Below are positions 1 to 7,355 of a DNA stretch of 9,085 bases, in pieces. A program made the position numbers and the translations under genes. This DNA is from Bacteroidales bacterium UBA3816 (GTDB taxonomy: Bacteria > Bacteroidota > Bacteroidia > Bacteroidales > P3), in the NCBI GenBank assembly GCA_002368955.1, contig DFDY01000155.1, forward strand, positions 6,108 through 15,192, in the 5' to 3' direction. The notes under the pieces were generated by a model that was given only the letters and a program-made list of their open reading frames with translations, made no database searches and was not told the DNA's origin. Position 1 is the first letter of the stretch. Every line of letters starts with the position of its first letter.

Positions 1-250
1 CCTCGCCGCCGAAGTCGCTGTGGCCAGGGGTGTCGATAATGTTAATCTTGTAGCCCTTGTAGCGGACCGACACATTCTTGGAGAGGATGGTGATGCCGCG
101 CTCGCGCTCCAAATCATTGTTGTCCAAAATTAAGTCGCCGGTCTCCTGATTCTCACGAAAAAGCTTTGCCTGGTGCAGCATACGGTCCACAAGCGTCGTC
201 TTGCCGTGGTCCACATGTGCTATAATGGCAATATTTCTAATGTTTTGCAT
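1..250 (-). CDS. typA: TypA/BipA ribosome-associated GTPase, N-terminal 83 codons (partial)
   Basis: This is the start of a translational GTPase of the TypA/BipA family, which binds the ribosome and is linked to stress adaptation and large-subunit assembly. The ATG is at 248-250 and the frame stays open to the window edge, so only the beginning of the G domain is present. Visible motifs are the P-loop AHVDHGKT (residues 11-18), the switch I segment DLERERGITI (about 46-55) and the G3 motif DTPGH (73-77). The stretch FRENQETGDLILDNNDLE (about 31-48) separates it from EF-G, EF-Tu, LepA and peptide release factor 3 and is typical of TypA. The gene has its own promoter match 27 bp upstream, so it is probably transcribed separately from the helicase gene behind it. 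The family call is firm; the C-terminal two thirds cannot be seen. Confidence 0.95.
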   Translation of the reverse strand, partial: MQNIRNIAIIAHVDHGKTTLVDRMLHQAKLFRENQETGDLILDNNDLERERGITILSKNVSVRYKGYKINIIDTPGHSDFGGE

Positions 251-587
251 CGTATACTATATATAATTTAAAAGTGCAAAGATACAAAAAAAATCCGACA
301 TAGAATCATTCTCCTTTCTGAAAACTGTATTATTGCCACATGTAAGGAGCATAATCCAAGGTCAACCGTGGCCGAAAACCGCCCCCTGACTCCTGCCTTC
401 TGCGCCAAGGTGACGTTTGGAATTGCTTCATTTTGCTCGGTTGCCTCTTCCCAATGTAGAATAATCAGCCAGCGTTCATCTCCGCTTAGAAAACGAGGCT
501 GTAATGAGACCGAAGATAACAGGATTTGAGCGGGTATTGGGTCGGAGGGGGAGTTACGGTATGTCCTGTTACGCTGCCCTAGGGTGT
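251..587. other. 337-bp spacer between the helicase gene and typA
   Basis: Apart from the typA promoter I find no convincing gene, RNA or strong terminator here. A 117-codon minus-strand frame (268-621) crosses it. That frame starts out of phase inside the end of the helicase gene, runs through the typA promoter and resembles no family I know, so I treat it as chance. One weak inverted repeat, TAACAGGA at 517-524 with TCCTGTTA at 564-571, has a 39-nt loop and no U-tract, so it is not a good terminator. Confidence 0.6.
277..284 (-). promoter_or_regulatory. Bacteroidota -7 promoter element for typA
   Basis: On the minus strand this reads TATCTTTG, an exact match to the Bacteroidota sigma-ABfr -7 consensus TAnnTTTG. 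It is followed by an AT-rich stretch and the typA ATG 26 bp further on, which implies a very short leader of about 20 nt. No clear TTTG-type -33 element is seen at the usual distance, although a T-run lies directly upstream. Confidence 0.75.
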
Positions 588-3500
588 TCACCGATGGGCC
601 AGATGCAGTGTGGCCAGGCATACGGCATATTCCTGTGTTTCGCCCTGCGGTCGCCAGGCGACGATGAAACTGACTTCGGCGGAAACTACTTGGTACCCTT
701 TGGCTTCGAGTTTCTCTATTTCGGCTTTCATGCTGGTGGAAAGGGCGGCAATGCCGATGCCGTCAGGGGTGATGAGGTAGCCATTGGAATAGCGCAAGGG
801 GTCGCCGCTGCGCAGTTTCAGCACTTGACTTTTGCGGTCTTTGAAATAGTCGAGATATACGTCGCGATGACTTAGGGCTATGCTTATGGGTACCCGGGTG
901 TCGTCCTTTACGGTATGCAGCACCGGTGGCAGCATTTGGCTGAAGAGATTGCCGGCGGTGTGGATGAAGAGCTGCTTTTTTGCCCGGGTGATGCCCACGT
1001 AGAGTGCACGGAGCGATTCGGCTCGGTCTCTTACCTTGAGTTTGGTTGGGGCCACGAGATGGACCGTGTCGAACTCGCGCCCTTTGGCCTTGTGGATGGT
1101 GGAGATGAAGATGGTCTGGCGGTCGGTAGGGACAAAGTCTTCGATGTTGGACTCAAAGAGGTATTCTTTCAGGTCGCTGAGATAGATGGTCCGGTGGGTT
1201 TGCTCATAGTTGTCGAAGAAGCATTTGACTGCCGGAAGGCACCGGCTGGTGGCATAGTGCTGAAGGGTTTTGCTTTTGGCCTGGCTCCACTGCTCGTGGG
1301 TCAGGACAATGCCGGACTCGGTAGGCAATTGCTTTAGGAAAAAACGTATTTCGGCCAGATGGTGGAAACTGAATCCGCCGATGGACTGGATTAACAGTGT
1401 GTGTATTCCTTTCAGTTCCAAGAGATAGGCTGCCTGAAGGGCTTCTTCGTTGGTGGTGGTGAGGAGGCAGGTGGTGCCCTCGGTGTGGCAGTTGGCCACC
1501 AGCCACTCGACCATATCGGGGAGAAAGGAGGAACGGCTGTATTGGTGCAATTGCACAGTGCCTTTTTCTTGGCTGAAGGCGGTGCAAGGCGATTGTTTCA
1601 TGCGGCAGGGTAGGAGGGAGGCGAAGCGGTTGGCAAAGTCCACAATCTGCTGTGCACTGCGGTAGTTGACGGTCATTTCATACAGGACGGCGCCGTGCTG
1701 CGAAATCAGATGCCCAAGGTGCTTGGAGTCGGACCCACGGAAGCCATAGATGTTCTGGTCGTCGTCGCCCACGGCTATCACGCGCATCTCTTCGTTGCGG
1801 GCCATCAGGGCCTGCACCAGGCGGTAGTCGTCTTCGCCCATATCCTGCGCCTCGTCTATGACCAGCACGCTTTTGGCAATCTTCTGTTCCTCTACCTCGC
1901 CCCGCTCAATCATTTCGGCGGCCAGCCGCACCACCTCTTTGGCATCGCCCAGATTGCCCTGCTTGCCCAGGAGGTCGAAACTGTAGGAATGAAAGGTTTT
2001 GATTTCGACAAAATGGGCTGCATTGCCGATGAGTTCCATCAGTCGCATTTTGAATTCGGTGGCAGCCGAACGCGAGAAGGTGAGCATCAGCAGTTGTTCG
2101 TGCTTCACATCTTCCATCAGCAGGAGCGAGGCCAGTTTGTGGACTAGCACGCGGGTCTTGCCGCTGCCAGGTCCTGCGGCAACGACTATATGCTGGGATT
2201 GGCTGTCTTGGATGATCTCTAGCTGCCGGCTGTCGAGGCTGCCGAATATTTGCTGGTATTTGGCCGGGGTGATGTTTTGGTTGATTTCGCTTTTACGCTC
2301 GCCTTTGAAGTATTTGTTGATGAATTTGCGGAAATCCATCTGGAAATAGTCGCTGACAAAGAGCAGCGCAGCGTTGTAGTCTTTCACCATCATGTTGGCA
2401 TATTCGCCCACGATGTGGATTTGCTGTATGCGCTGTTTGTAGAATTCGTCAAGCAGCCGATACTGTTCTTTGCCATATTTGGCGCGGCGCTCAACCGTGC
2501 GATTGAGCTGCATGGTGTTGTATATCACCAGAAAGCCTCCATCTATTTTCAGGAGTGAGTTTTTTGAGAGGTAGAGAATGGCTTCCTCAAACTCGTGGAG
2601 GGTGACGGATTCGGCCTGTCCGAACTGTAGCTGTTGCTTGGTTTGGTTGTATTTCTCCATCAGCCCGTTGATGGAAAAGTCCACTGAGGTCCTTTGAGCG
2701 GTGGTGGCATTTGTGGCGGCTTTGGCTATGTGGGTGAGCTCGTTCACCACAAAGCGGCAGATGTCGGTCCGCTGCTCAAATCGCTCAATAAGATTGGCCT
2801 GCTCTGTCTGCCGTTGAATGACTACGTTGCCGGAAGTCGTATGCTCCTCTTTTCGTATATAGCCACTGAGCGAGAGGAAGTAGAAGAGCATTTTTATCTT
2901 TTTGACACTGCTGTAGGAAAGACCTTCCTTCTGGGCCAATTCGTTCAGTTCTTTATAGTTGAAATGGTTTACCTCTTGGTCCATCTGCCTCAGCAGCAAC
3001 CGTTCCAATTTGAGTGTTTGTTCCAGTTCTTTTGCGGTGGTGCTTTTGGCTATCCAGGCCTGCATGTCGCGCGAGTCGGCCAGCAGGCCTTCTTGTCGCA
3101 TGAGGGTGACATTTCTAATGACGGTTTCCTTGGTCATTCCCAGCATGTCGGCCAAATAGTCGATACGGCTTTCGGCTTCTCCGTCGTGGCTGCCTGCGGT
3201 GGCCCGGCTGCTGATGAGCGACCGTATGATGCGGGCGGCTTCTTCTCGGCTGTTGTTGTCGAAAAGGGGGGAGAGTCTGAGTCGCTGTCGGGCTTCGTCC
3301 ATGCTGTTCACGTTGATGCTGGTGGCAAAAACATGCGGCACATTGTTCCCTCGATGGATGAATCCAGCCTCCTCCAATGCAGCCAGAGCTGCCTTGACCC
3401 TTGTATCAATGCCAATGGTCTCTTCGTTCCATCCCGCCTGTCGGGCTATTTCGAGTGGCGAACAGCTGACTTGTGTCTGCGTGGGGGTCAGGTCTTTGAT

Positions 3501-5351
3501 GGCTTTCCATACTTGCTGGATTTCGCTGATGCTCAGTTTTGTTTGATTGAGCAGAATGAAGTGCTTGTCCAGGTCGTTGTCGCCAAACAGCACGTAGCAT
3601 TCGGCTTCCATTTCAGGGTCACGGCCGGCTCGGCCTGCTTCTTGGACATAGTTTTCCAGCGACTCGCTGATGTCGTAGTGAACCACAAGCCCCACATCTT
3701 TTTTGTCCACGCCCATGCCAAAGGCTGAGGTGGCCACAATTACCTGTGCTTCGCCACTCATGAAGGCATTTTGGTTGCGCACTTTGTCTGCTGCCTCCAT
3801 TTTGCCGTTAAAAGGTAGGGCCTGGATGCCGTCGGAACGAAGGTGCCCGCTGAGCTCCTGGGTCATGCGGGTGCGAGAGACATAGACAATGGAGGGGCAG
3901 TTGTGGCCTAAAATAAGATTGCGCAGTTGGTTGTACTTGTCATTGGGTGTGTCGGTATGGATGACGGAATAGCGGAGGTTTTTTCTTTCAGACGAGGCGG
4001 CAAAGACTTTCAGCATTATGCCCAGTTTCTGTTGGAAATATTCTACGATGTCGCTGATTACTTTTTGTTTGGCTGTTGCGGTGAAGCATGATACGGCAAT
4101 GGGCATTTTCTGTGCCTTTGCTTCCTGCAGCTCCCTGATGAAGTCACCGATGTATAGGTAGTCGACCCTGAAGTCGTGGCCCCAGGCCGAAAAACAGTGC
4201 GCCTCGTCTATGACAAAGCGCACGATGTTTCTACTCATGAGCAACTTTTTGATTGTCGCCGAGCGCAACATCTCGGGAGCGATGTAAAGTAGGTCTGCGG
4301 TTCCAGTGGCCACCTGATTCACTGCCATGGCCCGTTCGATGGGGTCAAGGAGGCCGTTGATGGTGGCGGCTTGCTCTATGCCACGTTCTGCCAAGTTGTC
4401 CACTTGGTCCTTCATCAGCGACTGCAGGGGCGAGATTACAACCGTCAGCCCGTGGCTGTTGCGGCCAGCCATGAGGGCGGGCAGTTGGAAGGTCAGCGAC
4501 TTGCCGCCGCCGGTGGGGAAGATGGTGAGCAGCGACTCGCCGCGGATGGCTGCTTCCACCGCCTGTTGCTGCATGGGCACCCCGTCAAAGGTGCGGAAGG
4601 TGTCGAAACCAAATATTTCTTTCAACCCCTGTGTGGCATCTAACCTCTGTCGGCAGTATTCGCACTCACCGCAAGGCGTGTTGCGCAGGAAGTTCATCAC
4701 GTTGGCCACTTTGGGATAATTGCGCATCACCCATGCCGGCGTTATCGACACCAAGTCGTCTACCCCTATCACCGCCAGCGCATAGGCCAACTCAATGGGA
4801 TATTGCCTCACCACGGCGGCCAGATTGGCTGAGCTGCACAGTCTGCCACGGAATTCCTGTTCAATCAGCTGTGGCAGGTTGGCTCCGGCAAAACTGGCTG
4901 CCACGTAATCGAAAAACCCCTTAAACTCTTCTTGCTTATGCAGCAGATGATAATAAATGGCTTGTCGGGCAGGAGAGAGGCTCTTCCAGGCGGCCACCTC
5001 GTCGCCAAAGAGGTCTTTTGCTTTCAAGGCATCGTTGGCCGGGTTGTTGAGTTCGTCGCTCTGCAACTTGTCGTCTTTCACCAGTCGGTGGTAGGGCTTT
5101 TGGGGGAAAAGCAGTGGCGAAAGGGGCAGTGTGTCTATGACTGTCCTCCCTTCTTGCAGATGCATGTGTTCTAGATACTTCAGGTCGTGCCTCAGAATGT
5201 TGTGGCCGCACAGCACCCGACAGCCCTTCACGAATTGTTCAAATTCGCTGCCCACGGCTGTGTGCAGCACCGCCCCGTCCTCACGCACTGCCCCATAGTC
5301 GGTCACTTTGTGACTTTGCAGGCTCACCTCAGTATCGACGAACACAATCAT
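588..5351 (-). CDS. DEDD exonuclease-RecQ helicase-UvrD helicase fusion protein (1587 aa)
   Basis: This intact frame encodes a cytoplasmic DNA-processing protein with three enzyme modules. Residues 1-120 form a DEDD (DnaQ-like) exonuclease fold: D6 and E8 in FVDTEVS, D56 in CGHNILRHD, D107 in NDALKAKD. The usual motif-III His/Tyr position is Asn (N102/N103). Residues 227-233 hold a CxxCxxC cluster. Residues 245-600 form a RecQ-type SF2 helicase: Walker A TGGGKS (280-285), DEAH box (382-385) with the aromatic-rich loop CFSAWGHDFR, FTATA (423-427), and motif VI QEAGRAGRD (570-578). Residues 610-1030 include winged-helix-like segments without the cysteine set of canonical RecQ. Residues 1030-1470 form a UvrD-type SF1 helicase: GPGSGKT (1060-1066), DEAQD (1166-1170), GDDDQNIYGFRG (1195-1206), NYRS (1229-1232), HKAKGREFD (1420-1428), and LYVGITRAKKQL (1450-1461). 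A C-terminal domain of about 120 residues is unrecognised. Two intact motors and an exonuclease fold suggest unwinding and trimming of DNA ends or recombination intermediates; the biological role is inferred. The start is the ATG at 5349-5351, 29 bp below the preceding gene; no upstream in-frame ATG is available. Confidence 0.95.
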   Translation of the reverse strand: MIVFVDTEVSLQSHKVTDYGAVREDGAVLHTAVGSEFEQFVKGCRVLCGHNILRHDLKYLEHMHLQEGRTVIDTLPLSPLLFPQKPYHRLVKDDKLQSDELNNPANDALKAKDLFGDEVAAWKSLSPARQAIYYHLLHKQEEFKGFFDYVAASFAGANLPQLIEQEFRGRLCSSANLAAVVRQYPIELAYALAVIGVDDLVSITPAWVMRNYPKVANVMNFLRNTPCGECEYCRQRLDATQGLKEIFGFDTFRTFDGVPMQQQAVEAAIRGESLLTIFPTGGGKSLTFQLPALMAGRNSHGLTVVISPLQSLMKDQVDNLAERGIEQAATINGLLDPIERAMAVNQVATGTADLLYIAPEMLRSATIKKLLMSRNIVRFVIDEAHCFSAWGHDFRVDYLYIGDFIRELQEAKAQKMPIAVSCFTATAKQKVISDIVEYFQQKLGIMLKVFAASSERKNLRYSVIHTDTPNDKYNQLRNLILGHNCPSIVYVSRTRMTQELSGHLRSDGIQALPFNGKMEAADKVRNQNAFMSGEAQVIVATSAFGMGVDKKDVGLVVHYDISESLENYVQEAGRAGRDPEMEAECYVLFGDNDLDKHFILLNQTKLSISEIQQVWKAIKDLTPTQTQVSCSPLEIARQAGWNEETIGIDTRVKAALAALEEAGFIHRGNNVPHVFATSINVNSMDEARQRLRLSPLFDNNSREEAARIIRSLISSRATAGSHDGEAESRIDYLADMLGMTKETVIRNVTLMRQEGLLADSRDMQAWIAKSTTAKELEQTLKLERLLLRQMDQEVNHFNYKELNELAQKEGLSYSSVKKIKMLFYFLSLSGYIRKEEHTTSGNVVIQRQTEQANLIERFEQRTDICRFVVNELTHIAKAATNATTAQRTSVDFSINGLMEKYNQTKQQLQFGQAESVTLHEFEEAILYLSKNSLLKIDGGFLVIYNTMQLNRTVERRAKYGKEQYRLLDEFYKQRIQQIHIVGEYANMMVKDYNAALLFVSDYFQMDFRKFINKYFKGERKSEINQNITPAKYQQIFGSLDSRQLEIIQDSQSQHIVVAAGPGSGKTRVLVHKLASLLLMEDVKHEQLLMLTFSRSAATEFKMRLMELIGNAAHFVEIKTFHSYSFDLLGKQGNLGDAKEVVRLAAEMIERGEVEEQKIAKSVLVIDEAQDMGEDDYRLVQALMARNEEMRVIAVGDDDQNIYGFRGSDSKHLGHLISQHGAVLYEMTVNYRSAQQIVDFANRFASLLPCRMKQSPCTAFSQEKGTVQLHQYSRSSFLPDMVEWLVANCHTEGTTCLLTTTNEEALQAAYLLELKGIHTLLIQSIGGFSFHHLAEIRFFLKQLPTESGIVLTHEQWSQAKSKTLQHYATSRCLPAVKCFFDNYEQTHRTIYLSDLKEYLFESNIEDFVPTDRQTIFISTIHKAKGREFDTVHLVAPTKLKVRDRAESLRALYVGITRAKKQLFIHTAGNLFSQMLPPVLHTVKDDTRVPISIALSHRDVYLDYFKDRKSQVLKLRSGDPLRYSNGYLITPDGIGIAALSTSMKAEIEKLEAKGYQVVSAEVSFIVAWRPQGETQEYAVCLATLHLAHR

Positions 5352-5380
5352 ACTGCCATGTCTGCTTAGAAGGGATGGGG

Positions 5381-5836
5381 CTACTCTAGTGTGAAGGTGA
5401 AGGAACGGTATTTGGTGGAGCGGGAGGGGTTTTCGGTGACGTGTAGGCGGTCGTTGCCGAAATACATGAGGCGATAGCCGTCCTTGTTTTCGGTCTTGTA
5501 GGTGGCGAAAAGACGGTAGAAGTCGTCCAGAAAGTCTTGCGACCGGATGTCAATCTGCAGTTCATTGCAGGTTTCGGTGCGCGAGTCTAGTTTCAGAATA
5601 AGTCGGTAGTCGGCGGTGTTGATTATCATGTTGCCGTCTACGTCGTTCCCTGCAGGCATATAGGTGATGTCGAAGGTTTGGCTTTCGGCCCGCTCGTTGC
5701 CCACAAAGGCCCCTAGCGACTGGATGATGTGGTGGGCATCACGCCCCAGCTGTTCGGGAATGTAGTCGGCCTGTACCTGTGCCTTTGCTGCCAGGCCTAT
5801 GAGCAACAAGAGGGTTAGCAAGAATGTTCTTTTCAT
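5381..5836 (-). CDS. Small secreted protein of unknown function (151 aa)
   Basis: I do not recognise a family. The N-terminus is a classical signal peptide: MKR, a run of Leu/Ile (about residues 4-15) and a cleavage site after AKA, with Gln as the likely first mature residue, as is common in Bacteroidota. There is no lipobox cysteine, so the mature protein of about 130 residues is probably periplasmic or surface-exposed rather than a lipoprotein. It is mixed alpha/beta in character, has a single cysteine (in TETCNELQ), and alternates polar and hydrophobic residues toward the end (YRSFTFTLE), which could be beta strands. The start is the ATG at 5834-5836. The gene lies 72 bp after the DUF2284 gene and 29 bp before the helicase fusion on the same strand, so it may share a transcript with the helicase, but a secreted product is an unlikely direct partner for a cytoplasmic DNA enzyme. 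Confidence 0.85.
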   Translation of the reverse strand: MKRTFLLTLLLLIGLAAKAQVQADYIPEQLGRDAHHIIQSLGAFVGNERAESQTFDITYMPAGNDVDGNMIINTADYRLILKLDSRTETCNELQIDIRSQDFLDDFYRLFATYKTENKDGYRLMYFGNDRLHVTENPSRSTKYRSFTFTLE

Positions 5837-5847
5837 GGTGTTGTTTT

Positions 5848-5871
5848 ATTGAGAATTAAGGATTGAGAATT
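5848..5871. repeat. Short 14-bp-period direct repeat in the intergenic gap
   Basis: ATTGAGAATT occurs at 5848-5857 and again at 5862-5871, giving a 14-bp period. It sits in the 72-bp gap between the DUF2284 gene and the small secreted protein gene. A different 14-bp-period AT-rich array is found near the right end of the window. No TAnnTTTG promoter element was found in this gap. Confidence 0.6.
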
Positions 5872-5908
5872 GAAACGGCGGCAGCATATACTTTTTAGTT
5901 TTTACCTT

Positions 5909-6460
5909 TTACTTTTCAAAGAAGATGCCGCAGACGAGGGTCAGGTATTCGGGTATCTTCCCTTGCTGGCTCCACTTGATGTCGATGCCTAATAGCTCTT
6001 TGGCAGTTTTGCTGATGTCAAAGCCGACAGCCTCAAGCGAGGGTCGCACCTTGTCGGGATGCCTGCACGGTTTGCCCTCCACCCTGGCACAGGGGGCACC
6101 ACCGCAATAAGGGCAGGTGCCAACAAAACCAAAGCTGATGCCGTCTAGCTGTTGCTCGGTTGCCAGCAGCTCTCGGTTCATCTTCTCTATTTCGGGCTGC
6201 ATCAGTTGATTGGCCGCTTCTATGGGCAGGGTGTTGTCATTGGGGATGATTTTCACCCCCAGGATGCGGACTTTTCGATACTTGTTGACCGAGGCCAGTG
6301 TTTCGTTGTCGAGGGGTGGACACCCATATCGACGACCATAGTTGCCGCACTGTTGGCAGAACTGGATGAAATAGTCTGTGCGGCGGTACTCGCTGATATA
6401 GGTTTCGGCATCCATCTCAGCCACGTACCGTTGTGTGGTATAGCTATGGCCTGACTCCAC
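5909..6460 (-). CDS. DUF2284 family predicted metal-binding protein (183 aa)
   Basis: The protein carries the cysteine patterns I associate with DUF2284, a family of predicted metal-binding proteins of unknown function. The first cluster is CQQCGNYGRRYGCPP (C35, C38, C47). The second is TCPYCGGAPCARVEGKPC (C116, C119, C124, C132), followed by HPDKVRPSLEAVGFDI and the ending VCGIFFEK (C177). Eight cysteines in 183 residues suggest bound zinc or iron-sulfur clusters; which one cannot be told from sequence. There is no signal peptide, so it is probably cytoplasmic. The start is GTG at 6458-6460, inside the 3' end of the phosphorylase gene (17-bp overlap). An ATG at codon 16 would remove the conserved-looking N-terminal strand around RYVAEMDAETYISEY, so the GTG is preferred. 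The overlap suggests translational coupling with the phosphorylase. Family call is fairly sure; function is unknown. Confidence 0.85.
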   Translation of the reverse strand: MESGHSYTTQRYVAEMDAETYISEYRRTDYFIQFCQQCGNYGRRYGCPPLDNETLASVNKYRKVRILGVKIIPNDNTLPIEAANQLMQPEIEKMNRELLATEQQLDGISFGFVGTCPYCGGAPCARVEGKPCRHPDKVRPSLEAVGFDISKTAKELLGIDIKWSQQGKIPEYLTLVCGIFFEK

Positions 6461-7334
6461 TTTCTGGGCTGCTGAGTGACTCGACGATACGGCCGATAGC
6501 CGCCTTCATGGGTTGGTGGTAGTCGTTCAGGAAGGTGCCTGCTGGACGGTTGGCAACAATGAGGCATACGGTCATGGCTTGGTGGCCAAGGGCATTGGCA
6601 AAGCCAAAGATAGCGGAGGTTTCCATTTCCAGATTGGTCACCTTTGACCCGTTCCAGCTGAACGCGGCCAGTTTTTCATTCAGGTCGGCGATGCTGGGAG
6701 CCAGCCTTATGTTTCTTCCCTGGGGACCGTAGAAGCCTGGTGCGGTGACGGTAATGCCTTGGTGCAGGCCTTGGGCTATCTTGGCCAAGAGCGTTTCGCT
6801 GCCTCGCACACAGTAGGGGGTCGCCAGCAGGGGCGAGAACTGCATGTGGCGGACGAAGGCTGCCTGCATTTCAAGTTCAAATCCCTCGTCGCCATGCTGG
6901 TAGTAGTTGAGCAGGCCGTCCAGTCCGATGGCATAGCGCGAGGCCACGAGGCTTCCGCAGTCTACGTCGGCCTGGAGGGAGCCACAGGTGCCAATGCGGA
7001 CGAGGTTGAGCGAGCGATGTTCGGGGAGGGGGGTGCGGCTGACAAGGTCGATGTTGGCCGCGGCATCCAACTCGGTGGCCACAATGTCGATATTGTCGCA
7101 CCCCATGCCGGTGCTCAAGGCGGTGAAGCGGACACCGTGATAGCGGCCAGTAAGTGCATGCAGCTCGCGGTTCTGCGATTCATATTCTACGCTCTCAAAG
7201 ATCTCTTTGAACATGTTGACTCGGTCGGGGTCGCCAACCAACAGGACGTTGTCGGCCAGCGTTTCACCCGTGAGGTTGATATGGTAAAGGCTCCCATTGG
7301 GAGCCAGTACCAGTTCACTTGCTTTTAGTGCCAT
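6444..7334 (-). CDS. udp: Nucleoside phosphorylase, uridine phosphorylase type (296 aa)
   Basis: This is a PNP/UDP-family phosphorylase, which cleaves a nucleoside with phosphate to the free base and ribose-1-phosphate in cytoplasmic pyrimidine salvage. Visible motifs are the phosphate-binding GDPDRV (34-39), STGMGCDNIDI (74-84), RIGTCGSL (113-120) and the ribose-binding NLEMETSA (234-241). Two details favour uridine over purines: a QxR motif in FYGPQGR (Q205, R207), as in the uracil pocket of E. coli Udp, and IVANRP (259-264) where purine phosphorylases carry the SDH catalytic aspartate. At 296 residues it is longer than E. coli Udp (about 253), mainly through an extended N-terminus and an insertion around residues 90-110. 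The ATG is at 7332-7334, 21 bp after the stop of the upstream secreted-protein gene, so read-through transcription is likely. The 3' end overlaps the DUF2284 gene. Exact substrate preference remains inferred. Confidence 0.88.
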   Translation of the reverse strand: MALKASELVLAPNGSLYHINLTGETLADNVLLVGDPDRVNMFKEIFESVEYESQNRELHALTGRYHGVRFTALSTGMGCDNIDIVATELDAAANIDLVSRTPLPEHRSLNLVRIGTCGSLQADVDCGSLVASRYAIGLDGLLNYYQHGDEGFELEMQAAFVRHMQFSPLLATPYCVRGSETLLAKIAQGLHQGITVTAPGFYGPQGRNIRLAPSIADLNEKLAAFSWNGSKVTNLEMETSAIFGFANALGHQAMTVCLIVANRPAGTFLNDYHQPMKAAIGRIVESLSSPESGVRP

Positions 7335-7355
7335 ATTGTTTATTCTTTATTGTTG

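Noticed and set aside
517..571. Inverted repeat TAACAGGA/TCCTGTTA downstream of the helicase gene as terminator
   Set aside because: The loop is 39 nt, the stem is only 8 bp and AT-containing, and there is no following U-tract.
268..621. 117-codon minus-strand open frame across the helicase-typA spacer
   Set aside because: It begins out of frame inside the end of the helicase gene, runs through the typA promoter and resembles no known family.
2694..3728. 344-codon plus-strand open frame
   Set aside because: It lies wholly antisense to the RecQ part of the helicase fusion, which has clear motifs in the minus frame.
5351..5359. Tiny upstream frame ATG GCA GTA TGA overlapping the helicase start
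   Set aside because: Only three codons, with no sign that it is more than chance.
6605..6612. Exact TAnnTTTG match (TATCTTTG on the minus strand) inside the phosphorylase gene
   Set aside because: It encodes the conserved residues around AIFG and has no supporting -33 element; an internal promoter for the DUF2284 gene is possible but not supported.
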